Origin: Mortierella sp. BCC40632
Taxonomy: Eukaryota; Mortierellomycota; Mortierellomycetes; Mortierellales; Mortierellaceae
NCBI GenBank assembly: GCA_011634665.1
Contig: WAEK01000009.1
Location: 921,501 to 985,500, forward strand
Length of the DNA stretch: 64,000 bases
Direction: 5' to 3'
Shown: positions 23,976 to 35,253 of the stretch, piece by piece
How positions within the stretch are numbered: position 1 is the first letter of the stretch
How the letters are laid out: each line of letters begins with the position of its first letter
Translations under genes and position numbers: made by a program
Notes under the pieces: generated by a model
Seen by the model: only the letters and a program-made list of their open reading frames with translations
Told to the model about the DNA's origin: nothing
Databases searched by the model: none

Positions 23976-24264
23976 ATTATTTATGGGTTGCCCTCCACCT
24001 TTCCTTTTCTCTCTTTCTATTCATTTGTTTTTGGTAGATAGCTTTTAGAACTAGTTGCCTACGTTACAGATCGTGGGACGGACGCGCGCCGACGAATCAA
24101 ACCACTAACGGGGCCTGTTAAAAAAAAAAAAAAAAAAAAATCGAAAAGACTGGTCTAAAAGCATGAAATTTTGTTCGAAGTCCAAAACTCTTGACAGAAG
24201 AAGTGTGCAAGTATAAGCCCACGTTTGGCAATGGCTGGCCCTGAGATTTGCTGATCGTCATGGC

Positions 24265-24995
24265 TTAACATGGACGGATGGGGAACTGGAGACGATTCAT
24301 CGATACTGGGAGGTTCAAGTCTGCTGGAGTCAATGATATCCTTGGGATCATTACTTTCTCCCGCGATGCGACCCAGCTAGAATCTCTACAACAACCAAAT
24401 ACTCTTTGACTTGCAATTCTTTCTGGAGTGGCATCACGGAGCAATCTTATGTTGGTGGTAAGTTTCAATACTTTGACCTGATTCCATAGAGACAATCTCT
24501 TGGAACGTTCAGCCACCGTTTGGGCACGACTTCCCCTCTCCACAACAGAGGGAAGCCGCCGAAAGCTGCTACCAAAGACAAGGATCTTGCCTCAAAATAG
24601 TACAGTCTGAAGTTGGCGATTAGCTGTCCTCATGACATCTCGAAGCATGCGATTCACAGCCTCGATGACAAACCTGACAGCCATCGGAGCTTCACTCCAT
24701 ACTATGTCTTTTGCTGCAATGATCTCTTTTTCCTCGAACTGAAGCGGGAGAAATGGAGCATACGGAATCTTCGTGGATATCAATCAGGATTCCCAGCCGT
24801 GAGTGGGCAGCTTGACCATCTTGTAAAAGAAGCGCTGCTATTCCTAACGATACAACAGCAAGAGCAGGGCGTCCTTCTAGCGCACAACATCCAAGATCAA
24901 TGAGTAGAGAAATGTCTTTCTTGTACCAGCAGGGCCATCGATAAAAAAAAAAAAAAAAAAAAAAGCACTTGCGATATTGAGCTCCTATATGGACA
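24265..24995 (-). pseudogene. Decayed PIF1-type helicase, probably from a Helitron
   Basis: Minus-strand pieces in several frames line up in the correct order for a PIF1/RRM3 helicase as carried by Helitrons. Walker A reads DGPAGTRKT at about 24908-24943, with Arg in place of the usual second Gly. A segment with GRPALAVVSLGIAALLL follows, then SEAPM (Walker B, normally DEAPM) near 24690, then FRRLP where FRQxLP is expected near 24560. After that come ERGSRAQTVAERSKR and LWNQVKVLKLTTNIR. Frameshifts and stops separate the pieces, and a 23-base T run replaces the FF codons before Walker A. N- and C-terminal parts and Helitron ends are missing. It is non-functional; assignment to PIF1 is firm, to a Helitron likely. 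Confidence 0.78.
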
Positions 24996-25012
24996 TATGA
25001 TCTCTGATCCAT

Positions 25013-25824
25013 TATCCTTCTCTTTAGCTAGCGGTTCTTTCCTGTGTAATGTCTCTTTCTTTAATTCTAACCGAGTCTACAGTAGCAAGACTCAATAAAG
25101 ATTTGTGATAAGGAATAGAGAGTGGTAACAGCGGGGATGGAAGAGGAGTGAGGGATGGGAGAGAAAAGGAGGGATACATAGTAGTCTACCTTCCATGAAT
25201 GAAAAAACGGGACAGCTAAACAAAAACAGTAAAAAAAACCACAAGCAAAGTCATTGCTCGCGTGCTCAACACAAGCGAAAGAGGAGAGGGATGATTGGTA
25301 AAGTAAAAAGTGGTGTGTGCACAAGGGCATGGCAAGTGCCCCTGTGTGAGAAAAAAGAAATCACACACATGAACCGAGTAAGAAGTCGGAGCATCGATCT
25401 GGTCTAGAGATGCCGCTGGAAATCTCACAGGCAACAACGGGTCAGATACACAAAGTGCAAATGCCCAAGGAAAAAAAAAAAAAAAAAAAAAGAGACTGCC
25501 ACTCCAGCCTTTTAAAAAGAAATCCCTAGCCAGTCACATTAGATGGGAATCGCTCCCAAAACTCGAGCTGATTTGGGACTGCTCAATGGCCCTACGCGCC
25601 CTTGCGACTTTTGGTGGTTCTCGATCCGCCACGTTGGGCTAGACTGTGAGAGACACATTCATGCAACGGGTAGAGTGAAAAGACTCAAAGTGGTATGGAT
25701 CTGAGCGTGCCAATACCATTGCTATACGATGCATTCATCACTCTTATCGTTTCTCTTTTAAAACTGGTCTTTTTTTTTTTTTTTTTTTTCGCACCACCAA
25801 CCCTCTTTTTCCTTACTAACAACC
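25013..25824. other. Intergenic; promoter side of the KDK-repeat gene
   Basis: No gene is supported. It contains an A run near 25470-25491 and a T run (about 25769-25789) just before the pyrimidine-rich leader of the gene starting at 25825. Confidence 0.5.
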
Positions 25825-27063
25825 ATGGAGCAAAACTCTAGCCTTGAAAGCGAGACCGAGTATCTGAACAAGGTCAACGAAGAGATTCGTGAGATTGAGC
25901 AGTTCTTCCAGGCGATGTATGATCCTCTGGGAACATTGCCTTCGACCTATACCCCCGGTATTCTCCCTTATCTCCGCCTTGGCAGTGTCACCAGATCTCC
26001 TAAGCCAAAGCCCTATTTGTCACCCGACACTGAGGCCACAGTAGCCATCCCTTTGCCAACCAAGAAAACGGCCGTCTCTGCGAATCTATCAGCTGATGGC
26101 AAGAACAATGAGAAACCAGGCAATCATGAATGTGAAGATTCAGATTACGATGTCGTCGAAGACAGCTCTTCACACGATGACCAGAGCCTCGAGGGACCGT
26201 GCCCCGAGATTGACCGTCCTGTAGAGAGCGAAGAAGACGAGACAATGGTTGAGGATCTGCGAAAGCGGTACCACCAACTGAAGCGAATTCAGGACCGATT
26301 GCATGTCGAAATTACGAAACGCCGTCTTTGGAGCAATGCGCCCCCCGAAGCTGCTGCCCCATCTTCCTCCTCCTCCTCAGCTCATCGGGCCCTTGGTGCT
26401 ACAAATGGAGAGGAGAATGGCATAGCTTTTCCTACAAAGAAGGTTTGTCGCGATCCTCGCTATCGAACCTTGTTGGACGCCATGTCCCAGACCACGTCGT
26501 CGTCTTCTCGGCAGAGCCTTGGGATAAATCATTTTCGAGAGGTTGGATTATTGTCACTCCTCGTGTTGGTAGTCGCTGTCGTCACCATGCATCTCCGCCA
26601 GGTGAACTGGCATGCTTCTGTTCTCGAGGTACCCTGTGGAGAAAACCCCCTTTCCCCCCAGCCGCTCATCGCTGCAGAAATGCCTAGGTTGGAGGAAAGA
26701 ACGGTCGTCGAGATATCCACCACTCCTTCCGCCACCTCTATCATAACCGTTGACCCCGAACCCCGAGTCCGATCGACAAGGAAGCCTGCCATTCCAAAGG
26801 ACAAATCAAAGGACAAACCAAAGGACAAATTAAAGGACAAATTAAAGGACAAATTAAAGGACAAACCAAAGGACAAACCTAGCCCCAAGAAAGAAAAAGA
26901 AAAACCACGAAAGCCTGCATCCACAGATCCCGAATGCCACGAAGAGAAAGAAAGAGGAGATTGCAGCTTTTATTTTTACCTAAGGGAGCAAGAAAAAAGA
27001 ATGAAGGAGGGTCGAGAGAAACTAAATGAGACCCCAAGGCGCTATGCTTGGCCCCGTGTTTAA
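25825..27063 (+). CDS. Single-pass membrane protein with KDK tandem repeats
   Basis: I do not recognise a family. A single exon encodes 412 residues. Residues 1-35 are acidic and helical (TEYLNKVNEEIREIEQFF), and a second helical stretch lies at about 140-170 (VEDLRKRYHQLKRIQDRLHV). One transmembrane helix follows at about 240-258 (LLSLLVLVVAVVTMHL), then a Thr/Pro-rich segment. A highly charged KDK repeat array at about 325-352 is coded by a near-perfect 12-base unit. The tail has two Cys and ends KEGREKLNETPRRYAWPRV. Short coiled coils on one side and a flexible charged segment on the other suggest a tail-side organelle or nuclear-envelope tether, but that is inference. The start has a good context after a CT-rich leader. 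Confidence 0.72.
   Translation: MEQNSSLESETEYLNKVNEEIREIEQFFQAMYDPLGTLPSTYTPGILPYLRLGSVTRSPKPKPYLSPDTEATVAIPLPTKKTAVSANLSADGKNNEKPGNHECEDSDYDVVEDSSSHDDQSLEGPCPEIDRPVESEEDETMVEDLRKRYHQLKRIQDRLHVEITKRRLWSNAPPEAAAPSSSSSSAHRALGATNGEENGIAFPTKKVCRDPRYRTLLDAMSQTTSSSSRQSLGINHFREVGLLSLLVLVVAVVTMHLRQVNWHASVLEVPCGENPLSPQPLIAAEMPRLEERTVVEISTTPSATSIITVDPEPRVRSTRKPAIPKDKSKDKPKDKLKDKLKDKLKDKPKDKPSPKKEKEKPRKPASTDPECHEEKERGDCSFYFYLREQEKRMKEGREKLNETPRRYAWPRV
26797..26880 (+). repeat. 12-base coding tandem repeat (KDK-x)
   Basis: Seven or so units of AAGGACAAA plus CCA/TTA/TCA, encoding KDKP, KDKL and KDKS. The middle KDKL units are identical, pointing to recent unit duplication. Confidence 0.85.
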
Positions 27064-27294
27064 CAGCCCTACTGTAGTAACTTTTCCTCCTGGAATCTCT
27101 AGTAAAGAATCAACTCTGTTCTCATAGTCCCTGTATTTCCCAGGCTTAGTTGAAAGTCAAAGTGGCACTTTCGGACACTGTCAAGTTGCCAAAAAAAAAA
27201 AAAAAAAAAAAAAAGAAAGAAAGCTTAGACTGCGACTGCACAGCGGGGCTCTGAGGAATGACCATAGAAGAGAGTACATGGCAGAGTGGCAGTA

Positions 27295-27562
27295 GTTTGA
27301 ATGTTGATTCTCTCGTCATGGGTGAATGGCAGCAGGGGCAGCAGTGGCAGCAGCAAGTCAGAGTTCACGACACTGTCCCAGTGCCAAGATTTCTTCTAAT
27401 TTGCCACTGACTTTCTCTTCGCCTCTCCCATATTCCTCATCCCGCCCTTCTCTCATTACTCCTCTCTTCTCTATCTCATTCTTCGAACAGGACTCGGCTC
27501 ATGCAAGATCACAGGTTGGTCCAACCCAAACAAGGCAATGACAGTTCTTTTGAAGAGAGGTA
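27295..27562 (+). repeat. Dispersed repeat family B, copy 1
   Basis: About 265 bases match the reverse complement of 61000-61340. A block of about 36 identical bases contains TTCTTCGAACAGGACTCGGC. Other shared blocks include GAATGGCAGCAG and GCCAAGATTT. Two distant inverted copies suggest a small non-autonomous mobile element or its remnant. Confidence 0.75.
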
Positions 27563-28208
27563 CGGCGTGTGCAGACAGCTCAGTTGGATATAGAAAAGAT
27601 CCCCCCCCCCTCCCCTTTTTTCCAGGTCGGGATACACTAGCGGTCAGGTTCTAAGAGTACCTGACCACCATCGGTTTATTTCCCCAGAAATCTCGTGGGT
27701 CCTAAGGATGTTCCTAAATGACTCCTCCAACTGAGTCCTCTTTCTCTGGACGAGAGTGGGTTTTACGTTGGGGATCCAGTACACCTGAATGAGCTGGCCT
27801 CCAGCCCCAAACAGACTGGTTGCTCACAATAATGACAATAGGTTCTTGGAGTATTACCAAGAGCAGCCTTGAAACCAAAGAGTCCAGGAGACCTTCAACA
27901 TGACCAAAGGGTAGTTTCTGGAAGTAGATCCAAGGATAATAAAGATGAAACGAAAAAGAAAGGTATGACAGTGACAACCACTTGCCACAAGGACTCTCCG
28001 CACAACCACAACGGCAAAGCAGTGGTAGGCTTCCAGACAACCTCATAAAACTGCCACCCGGAGGTTCTTTTAAGCCTGAGCTAAATGCCTCATTCTGCAT
28101 TTCTCTCTCTCTCTCTCTCTTTTTTTTTTTTTTTTTTTTTTCTCGCTCATTCTCTCTTTTTCGCTTTACTTCTGTCCAACGTTTTTTGTTCCCCTACTAT
28201 GCACTTGC

Positions 28209-28370
28209 TAGGAGGAGAGACTGTACCATTATAGAAGAAAGGGCCTTTGTAAGACGACAAAAGATTCAAATGGAAATTGGTCGTGTCTGAATGAGCTGAT
28301 GCCAATGAGGGCCTTGATCCACCAAGTGCTCATTAGGATATGGGATGGACATTCAGAAAATGAAGAAATG
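28209..28370 (+). repeat. Dispersed repeat family A, copy 2
   Basis: Second copy of the element seen at 17422-17585, same orientation, differing by scattered substitutions. It stands just upstream of a minisatellite and shortly after a CT/T tract. Confidence 0.75.
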
Positions 28371-28422
28371 GTCTGGCAGGAAGGTACCTTCATAGTTAGA
28401 GAGGATTAGTGGCGCCGAGTGA

Positions 28423-28552
28423 GCCTCCCATCAACCAGTGCTTTGACTCCCATCAACAAATGCTTTGCCTCCCATCGGCCAACGCATTGCCTCCCATCAA
28501 CTAATGCTTGCCTCCCATCAGTTGATGCATGCTTCCATCGACTAAAAAATGC
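28423..28552 (+). repeat. 22-base minisatellite, about six units
   Basis: Units beginning CTCCCATC, consensus CTCCCATCAACNAATGCTTT, occur head to tail. The inner three are clear, the last two degenerate. Confidence 0.85.
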
Positions 28553-29895
28553 GTTCACATTGGTTATTCATCTGACATTACTTTCATGTAGAGTCTTAGT
28601 ATTGTGAAGCAAAGATAGAGAATGAGAAGCGTACAGAGAGAAAGAAAAAAAGAAAGAAAGAGGAGGAGGAGGAGAGAGAGAGAGAGTGAGAGAGAGTGAG
28701 AGAGAGAGGAGGTCGCACTCAAGAGGCGGCTTACTGAAAGAAAGAAGGAAAGAAAGAAAGAAAGAAAGAAAAACTACGACCTGTATACTGGCATCTACAG
28801 ATTATCTTTTTTTGCCATTATCACTTTCCTTAGCATTTCTTTCTTCGGTCAACGTCTCCCACCCGACAAGTAAAGTTTGCTTTCTCAAGGCTTCCTGAAT
28901 CAATGAAGATAGTCCAGCGCAGACCCCAATACGGGCAGGAGACAAACAGGTGGGCCAAGACCGAAAGAGTAGAATGCCTCATCCCTCCAGTACATTGAGG
29001 CTGTCTGGCAGCGATTAGAAAAGAAGAAGAAGAGGAAGAAGAGGAAAAAGAAATAAGAAAAGGTAGATTTTTTAGTGTCCTCTTCTTCTTCGAGTGGACA
29101 GGAACTAGCAATGCCAGGAAGAATGCAGAAAGAATAAAAGTCAAAAGGAAAGTGGGAAAAAAGAATGAAAAGATTATTGTGGACAGTCGAAGCGGCAATG
29201 GGATGGTCTGTGTTTCTACTCTGTCTATTTTTTCTTCTTTCTACATTAATGGGGAATGAAGTTCAAAATACTTGACCAACTGGATCAAGCAATGTCAGAG
29301 CCTGGATAACTGGCTACAGTGCATTCTCGTCCTCCTTTTTGTCCACCTTTAACTCCTCCTTGATATTGACAGGCACATCACAACCCTAGGCATGGAGGAC
29401 GTGCTGAAAGTCGGGAGGGCTCAGTACTTCGACCAGATAGGCACGGAGTAATTCTCGACGACTGGTGTTGTTACAAACACTGATACTGAAGGCTTCAATG
29501 GCATAGCATTCCTTGACACCAATAATGCAAGTGGCAGTAAGAGTACGGCTTCTATTCATACCTAAGGAAGCATGGGAAAGTAAGGAGGGGGCATCGAGAG
29601 AAACCAAGGCGATTCCAAGCCCCTAAACCTAGTCTTGTGTTTGGGAGGAAGGAAGGTGGTAATCGCTTCTAACCTCGCCCATTTGTCTTATGACCTTTGC
29701 CCAATGGTTTACAACATGCAGTTTTTTTTTTTTTGCTCAATGCTAAAGTCTTTTATGAATTTTTTTTTGTTGCTGCTTTTTCTTTTCTTTTCTACCATGC
29801 CTGCGCTTGCCTTGGTAACAAAGCGCTTTCTCCTACTTTCTCCTCTCCCCATTCCCAAAAAGGAGTCTACTCGAAGAAACCTGTTTTCATCTCTT

Positions 29896-30453
29896 TCATC
29901 CTGTCAGCTTGGAGTAACTTGGAGGTGCAAACTTTCTCCTCAAGAACTTGATTACATACAATGGGAAACTGCTCACGGCGGTAATCAACGTGACCTTCCA
30001 GAGGAAGGTTTTGGTCAGAATAAAGTCCAGATCTATTGGCAGAGAGAGAGGGAGAGGGAGAGGGAGAAAGCGAATTAGAATCAAGAAGCAATGAGCGATT
30101 GCCACGTAGACATTGAGAAAAAGGATAAAAATACTCACCGAAATAGGTTGGGAGGAAGACCATCGAGACAACATAAATCACCAAAGTAGCCACCTCGGAT
30201 ACAATCATTAGACGATGCCACGTATTGATTTCGAGTGCGACCATCAAAAGTTCGTTCAGAACCAGGGCTGTAAACGAAATGGACACAATGTTCACAAATT
30301 GGTTCTCAAAGAGAAGAATCGACAAAATCATGATCGCGCCGCCTACATACCGAAAATAAAAAAAAGGAGTGGCATATTTTGATCCAAGAGTTAGTTGACA
30401 CGTTTTCATGTAAACAAACAAACAAATAAACAAACAAGTAAACAAAACAAAAA

Positions 30454-30489
<36 letters not shown>

Positions 30490-32119
30490 CTCGTCTTTAC
30501 CTTGGTAAACACTGATGAGAAGCCAACTGAAAAAGGTCTTGTAAGAAAGAGATCTTCCTTTGGTCAAATCTCGATACAGTTCCGGATACAACAACGCAAT
30601 ATCCTCTGGGACATCCTGATCCAACACCAACGAAAACACGGGTGCGTTCGTATAGACGGTCGTGTACCCAACAATCAACCAGCCCTGGAACAAGGCAATC
30701 GGTGCAAAATAAAACATGGCCGAGAACACGGCCTGCATAATCGAAATGATCAAACCACGATGAATCACAAACTGGGACAACTTGGCGGATCGCTTATAGG
30801 AATTACGACCATGCCAAAGCAAGAGTTTGGTCAGGTAACTGAACTGCATCACGGAAAAGTCGGCGGCGAGTGAAGCCTGCTTGCCCTCCTTGCCAACAAT
30901 ACCAACACCGACATCTGCCTGCTGAATCATTGACACATCGTTTCCTCCGTCTCCGATGCAGCAAATTCGCTTCTTGGTGTACTGTTTGATCAATCGTGCA
31001 ATCTCGGCTTTTTGAGTAGGCGAGCAACGACAGCAGACGACCACTGGCAAGCGAACCGTGAGTTCGATAAACTCTTCGCGACAGCTGTCCAGATACAATT
31101 GGATCGATTCTCCATCAATAACCAAGCAGCAATCCTTTTTGTTTCGCAATATGTCCAGTTCGTCCTGTGCGTCCATTACATTGTTCACTAGCGATAGTTA
31201 AGAAACAGAGAGTGTTAGAGCCGGTGAGTTACAGTATTGAAGCTCGGGAGGAGGTTTTTTTTTTCTCTCTTACACTTGGCAATTTGGTGAATGCTTTGGT
31301 TTCTGGCCACCAGTTTCGACGAGATGGCAATACAAGTCGCCGTCTCAATCTTGTCTCCAGTCAACATCCAAATCTTGAGTCCTGCATTCCGAAGCAATTC
31401 CAGAGTCGTCTTGACTCCATCCTGAAGCTTGTCTTCCACACCCGTCAATCCCAAAAGTTCCAGATCCTGCTCCAATATCTTGTTCACAACCGCGTTCATG
31501 GCTGAGGTTCGGTCCGTGATACTTGTCTTGGCCACATGATATTGTGCCTCAAAGTTTTGATACATCTCTTCAGACAGTCGTTTCCGAGCGACGACCAACG
31601 TTCTCAGTCCTTCACGCGCCATGTTGCCACATTCTTCTTCAAGCCAATCATTGTACTGAACAATCTTGGCCATCACCACATCTGCTCCCTTTTCGTAAAA
31701 CGTAATCTCGCCCGTGGTCAGGTCGCGTACGATAATGCCCATGCGTTTGGTCTCACTCGTAAAAGGAAACACTTGAAGCACCTCAAACTCAAAGGTCTCT
31801 CCATGTGAATTCCGAATATGGATGTTGTTAATATCCCTAAAGACCAACGTCAATCCGACACTCTCCGTCCATTTCACAATCGCCACCTCGTCAGGTGAAG
31901 AAGCCTGGTAGGTGATAGTTCCATTGTCTTCTTGAACGGGTGTGACGTTGTGACATAATGCTAGTGCCTGAACAATTTCACGGACACGCGAAGAAATATC
32001 GCGACGCGCCTTGGTGCCTCCTGCATGTGTTGGAGCCGCCGTAATTCCACGAGTGCGATTAAATCCGCTGGCTGAAAAATAAAAATAAAAATAAAAACAT
32101 CAGTGTTACTGCAGTTCTT

Positions 32120-32152
<33 letters not shown>

Positions 32153-33508
32153 CTCCTTCCTCAAATGACTTTCACTTCGAGTTAGTGGTTACAACGACTG
32201 AGGGGTGGCGATGCTTACATTGTTGAGAGTATGCATTGTCAAGATGTGTAGAGATTTCATCCATTGTATCCGCACTGTACGACATGGTTCCCATATGCAG
32301 TTTCTTGAGCTCCATATCTAGTCAAGCGTGTTTTTTTTAAGGAGACCGTTCAGATGTCTTTGAAATCCCAAATAAAAGAACAAATATATATATGCAAAAA
32401 AAAAAAAAAAAAAAACACATACCATTCTTGGTCAAAGTGCCCGTTTTGTCTGACAAGAGATACTCGATTCGACCCAACTCTTCAGGAATCGTACTTGTTC
32501 GAACGATCGTTCCCGCGATCTCGTTGTCGTTCATGATTTGCCAGGCATAGACAGTCTTTCCCATATCCAGATTCACACGCAAGGAGATAGGGATAATGGA
32601 CGAAAAAAGAATCAAGAACCGAAGAAGGTAGATGTACCACATTCCTGAAAATCCATTGAGCGCAATCATCGACAAGGACAGTGTCAATGTAAACGCACAG
32701 AGAATCTGTAGTGGTATCGCCATTTTTTTTTAAAAATAATAATAATAATAATAATCGATGTTGGTCAGTTAGAGCTGCAAGAAGCGCTGGTAAGTGAGCC
32801 ATAGCCGTAATGAATAAATAAATAAAATAAAATCGCATGTCCCATGGTACCTTGGAAAGTCGGTTAACCTCTGAATCCAAAAGTCCGATCTTTGTCTTTG
32901 GATGATTCGTGTTCATCACTGCTCTCGTATCCTTGCCAGTATAAATCACAAATCCAATCGCATTTCCCGAGGCAACGACCGTATTGGCCCACAGAGTATT
33001 GTCCACGCTCAAAGGTTCGGTCTGGACACCAGGACCGTCTCCTTCCTTTGAAAAGTTTCCAACAAAACTATGAATATCCTTGTGAGGTGCATCGGCATAG
33101 ATGGAGGCATTCAGATCCAACAATGCATCATCATTAGGTAGAGCCTGACACGATGGAACGGCCAACCTCAACTTCCAGTCCGTCTCACCATCCAATTGAT
33201 CTGTTCGGATAAAACATGCGCCCGATTCCTCGGTGGTCCGCAACAAAATCATGTCTGCTGGTACATTCTGATTCTTCTTCACCACAATCATATCGCCGAC
33301 TCGGATCCTGGAACTTGGGATCAATTTGAATCCTCCACCGGCAGCTAGGATCTGATATTTTTGAGAGTTGGCTTCCTGATCTCTTCGGTAACGCTTCATG
33401 TCGTCGATTGCTTCCTTTCCGATGGTGACAGCAAGCACGAAGCATAGTGGCGCCACATATGTCACGATGTATCCTGTTTAGATGTTTGAATAGATGAACG
33501 CGTTAGCT

Positions 33509-33541
<33 letters not shown>

Positions 33542-35253
33542 ATGAATGTATATGTATGTATGTTTGCACGTGTTGTGGGAAGAGTCCAGTTCAGTCAAGT
33601 CGCGCCTGTACACTCCTCCAAAGCATATCGAGAATCCCATCGAATCATTAATCACTCACCGATCTTGAGTGCTGGAATGAACTGAGAGAGTGCTACGAGT
33701 AAAAAGTAGAGATTCAAGAAGAATTTGAACTATACGAGAAAAAAGGTGTCGAAAAAAAAAGAGTCGAATGAGCTTTCACAGAGCACAGAACTGACGCTTG
33801 AAAGAAGAATAAAAAAAAAAGCCCCAATGGTGGTCTTACCTGCTCCCAAAGGACGACGGGAAGGAAGGTGAAAATGTTGTACTTTGTGTTGCGAGTGACA
33901 TTGGGAGGGTATCGTTTCTTCTCCTTGGCTAAAGTGAAAATTGTTGAACGATCCCAAAGGGGTTAGCAAAGATTTATAGCCCAAGAGAGAGAAAGAAGAA
34001 AAAAAAATGATGACTTGTCAACACTTGCCTGGTGCATGAAAGTCGATAGTCCTTGACTTGGCAGTCTTGGACTCTTTGGAGGACTTGAGGTCATCCATGA
34101 TGGCCGAGAGTTTCTGTCTGCTTGGTCCTTTGGCCTACCCAAGTGGAGAAATCCCACCCGTGACAGGAACCAGGAAACGTTTGGAAGAAAAAAAGGAGTG
34201 CGTGTGTGTGAAAGATAGAAAAAAATAATAATTAGAACAGTGCTCGAGGTTCCTGTTGAGGCTGTGTGGAGGAATGGAATCATGAACGAGATGAATGCGC
34301 TTCATTTGGTTCGACTCTTTGGTCTAAAAAAAAAAAAAAAAAAAAGCTCCAAGGGTTTGCTTCTCTCAGGGTTGAGAATATTAGAGAGGCAACGTTCCCT
34401 TGACTCTCTCTCCTGCTGAGGATTGATAATACTGAGTGCAAGGGTGGATAAGAACGCTTTGTCCAGAGGCCTGTGGGCCTCAGGGCCAAGGTCTCTTCTT
34501 TTTTTTTCTTCTTCTTCTTCATTCTCGTAGTCTGGATTGGAATTCGCGTTTGATGCACCATCTGCACCTTCTGATCAGGATGTGCCCCCCTGCTTCATGG
34601 ATCATCTTTGCACTGCCAAATTCCTGTTCCTGAGAGAGCAAGAAGAAAGGAAAAAGACCTCATGGACCTAGAACATGGTTGCCAAGAAAAGTTTTGGAGG
34701 TGCTTACCGAGCCTACGCCAGGACCACGGGCTGCGGCCCCAGAGCTGCTGCCGCCTGCACCGTTGATAAAGGGCGAACTAGAGGAATGGAGCAACAATGG
34801 AGCCTCATCCTCATTTTCGTCATCTGAATAACGGTATTTGGAAGGTCTATAGTTGCTAGAGCCATTGCTGGCGTTTCGATGAATGCCACTAGCTCCGGCC
34901 ATGCCTGATCCTGAACCGACTCCTGATCCTGGCCGTACGCCGTGCTGTCCTGGTCCTGATCGGGCGTCTGAGAGCTGCGAGCCTGAGGAGCCGGGGGCTA
35001 CTACTGGCTGAGAAGGAGAAGGAGAAGTGTCGACGGTCGATTGAGAGACAAAGGCGAGATGCCTTGGGTATGTGGGAGTCGACCCTGGTGGGGATGGGGA
35101 CGACGAGCTGGAGGAGGCGGACGAAGACGACCGACGTGGGGTACGAGGGCTGGAGGAGCTGATGCCGGGCTGATGCGGAAGGGTTGATGCCTCTGGTTCG
35201 GAGTCGCTGTGGATGGGCTGCAGTGCAAACGTCTCGATGCCCCTGTAGGACAT
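29896..35253 (-). CDS. P4-type ATPase, phospholipid flippase of the Neo1/ATP9 class
   Basis: Moves phospholipids (in yeast Neo1, PE and PS) to the cytosolic leaflet at Golgi and endosomes. Eleven minus-strand exons join in phase: 35253-34708, 34134-34029, 33928-33840, 33729-33660, 33473-32851, 32705-32423, 32317-32219, 32071-31274, 31187-30501, 30342-30139, 30032-29896, giving 1213 residues. P-type motifs: DGET at 365-368, the phosphorylated aspartate in DKTGT at 564-568, GDGGND at 950-955. The stretches MYFAPIAL-like [12 protein letters not shown] and [18 protein letters not shown] are typical of the Neo1/ATP9 branch, as is the end [10 protein letters not shown]. The long Ser-rich N-terminus is disordered. 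The frame is open further upstream to 35451, but 35253 is preferred. Intron 2 uses a GC donor. Identity is very secure. Confidence 0.95.

Larger units (their letters stand above)
27064..29895. other. Intergenic repeats and GA tracts, no gene seen
   Basis: Contains one copy of dispersed repeat B (27295-27562), a C run at 27601-27610, repeat A copy 2, a 22-base minisatellite and GA/GAAA tracts at 28650-28775. Only short frames occur. The minus-strand frame at 29607-29386 (CYAIEAFSISVCNN) could be a fragment of an old exon but nothing identifies it. Confidence 0.5.

Noticed and set aside
29386..29607. Minus-strand frame with CYAIEAFSISVCNN
   Set aside because: Protein-like but only 73 residues, no recognisable family, no partner exon found.
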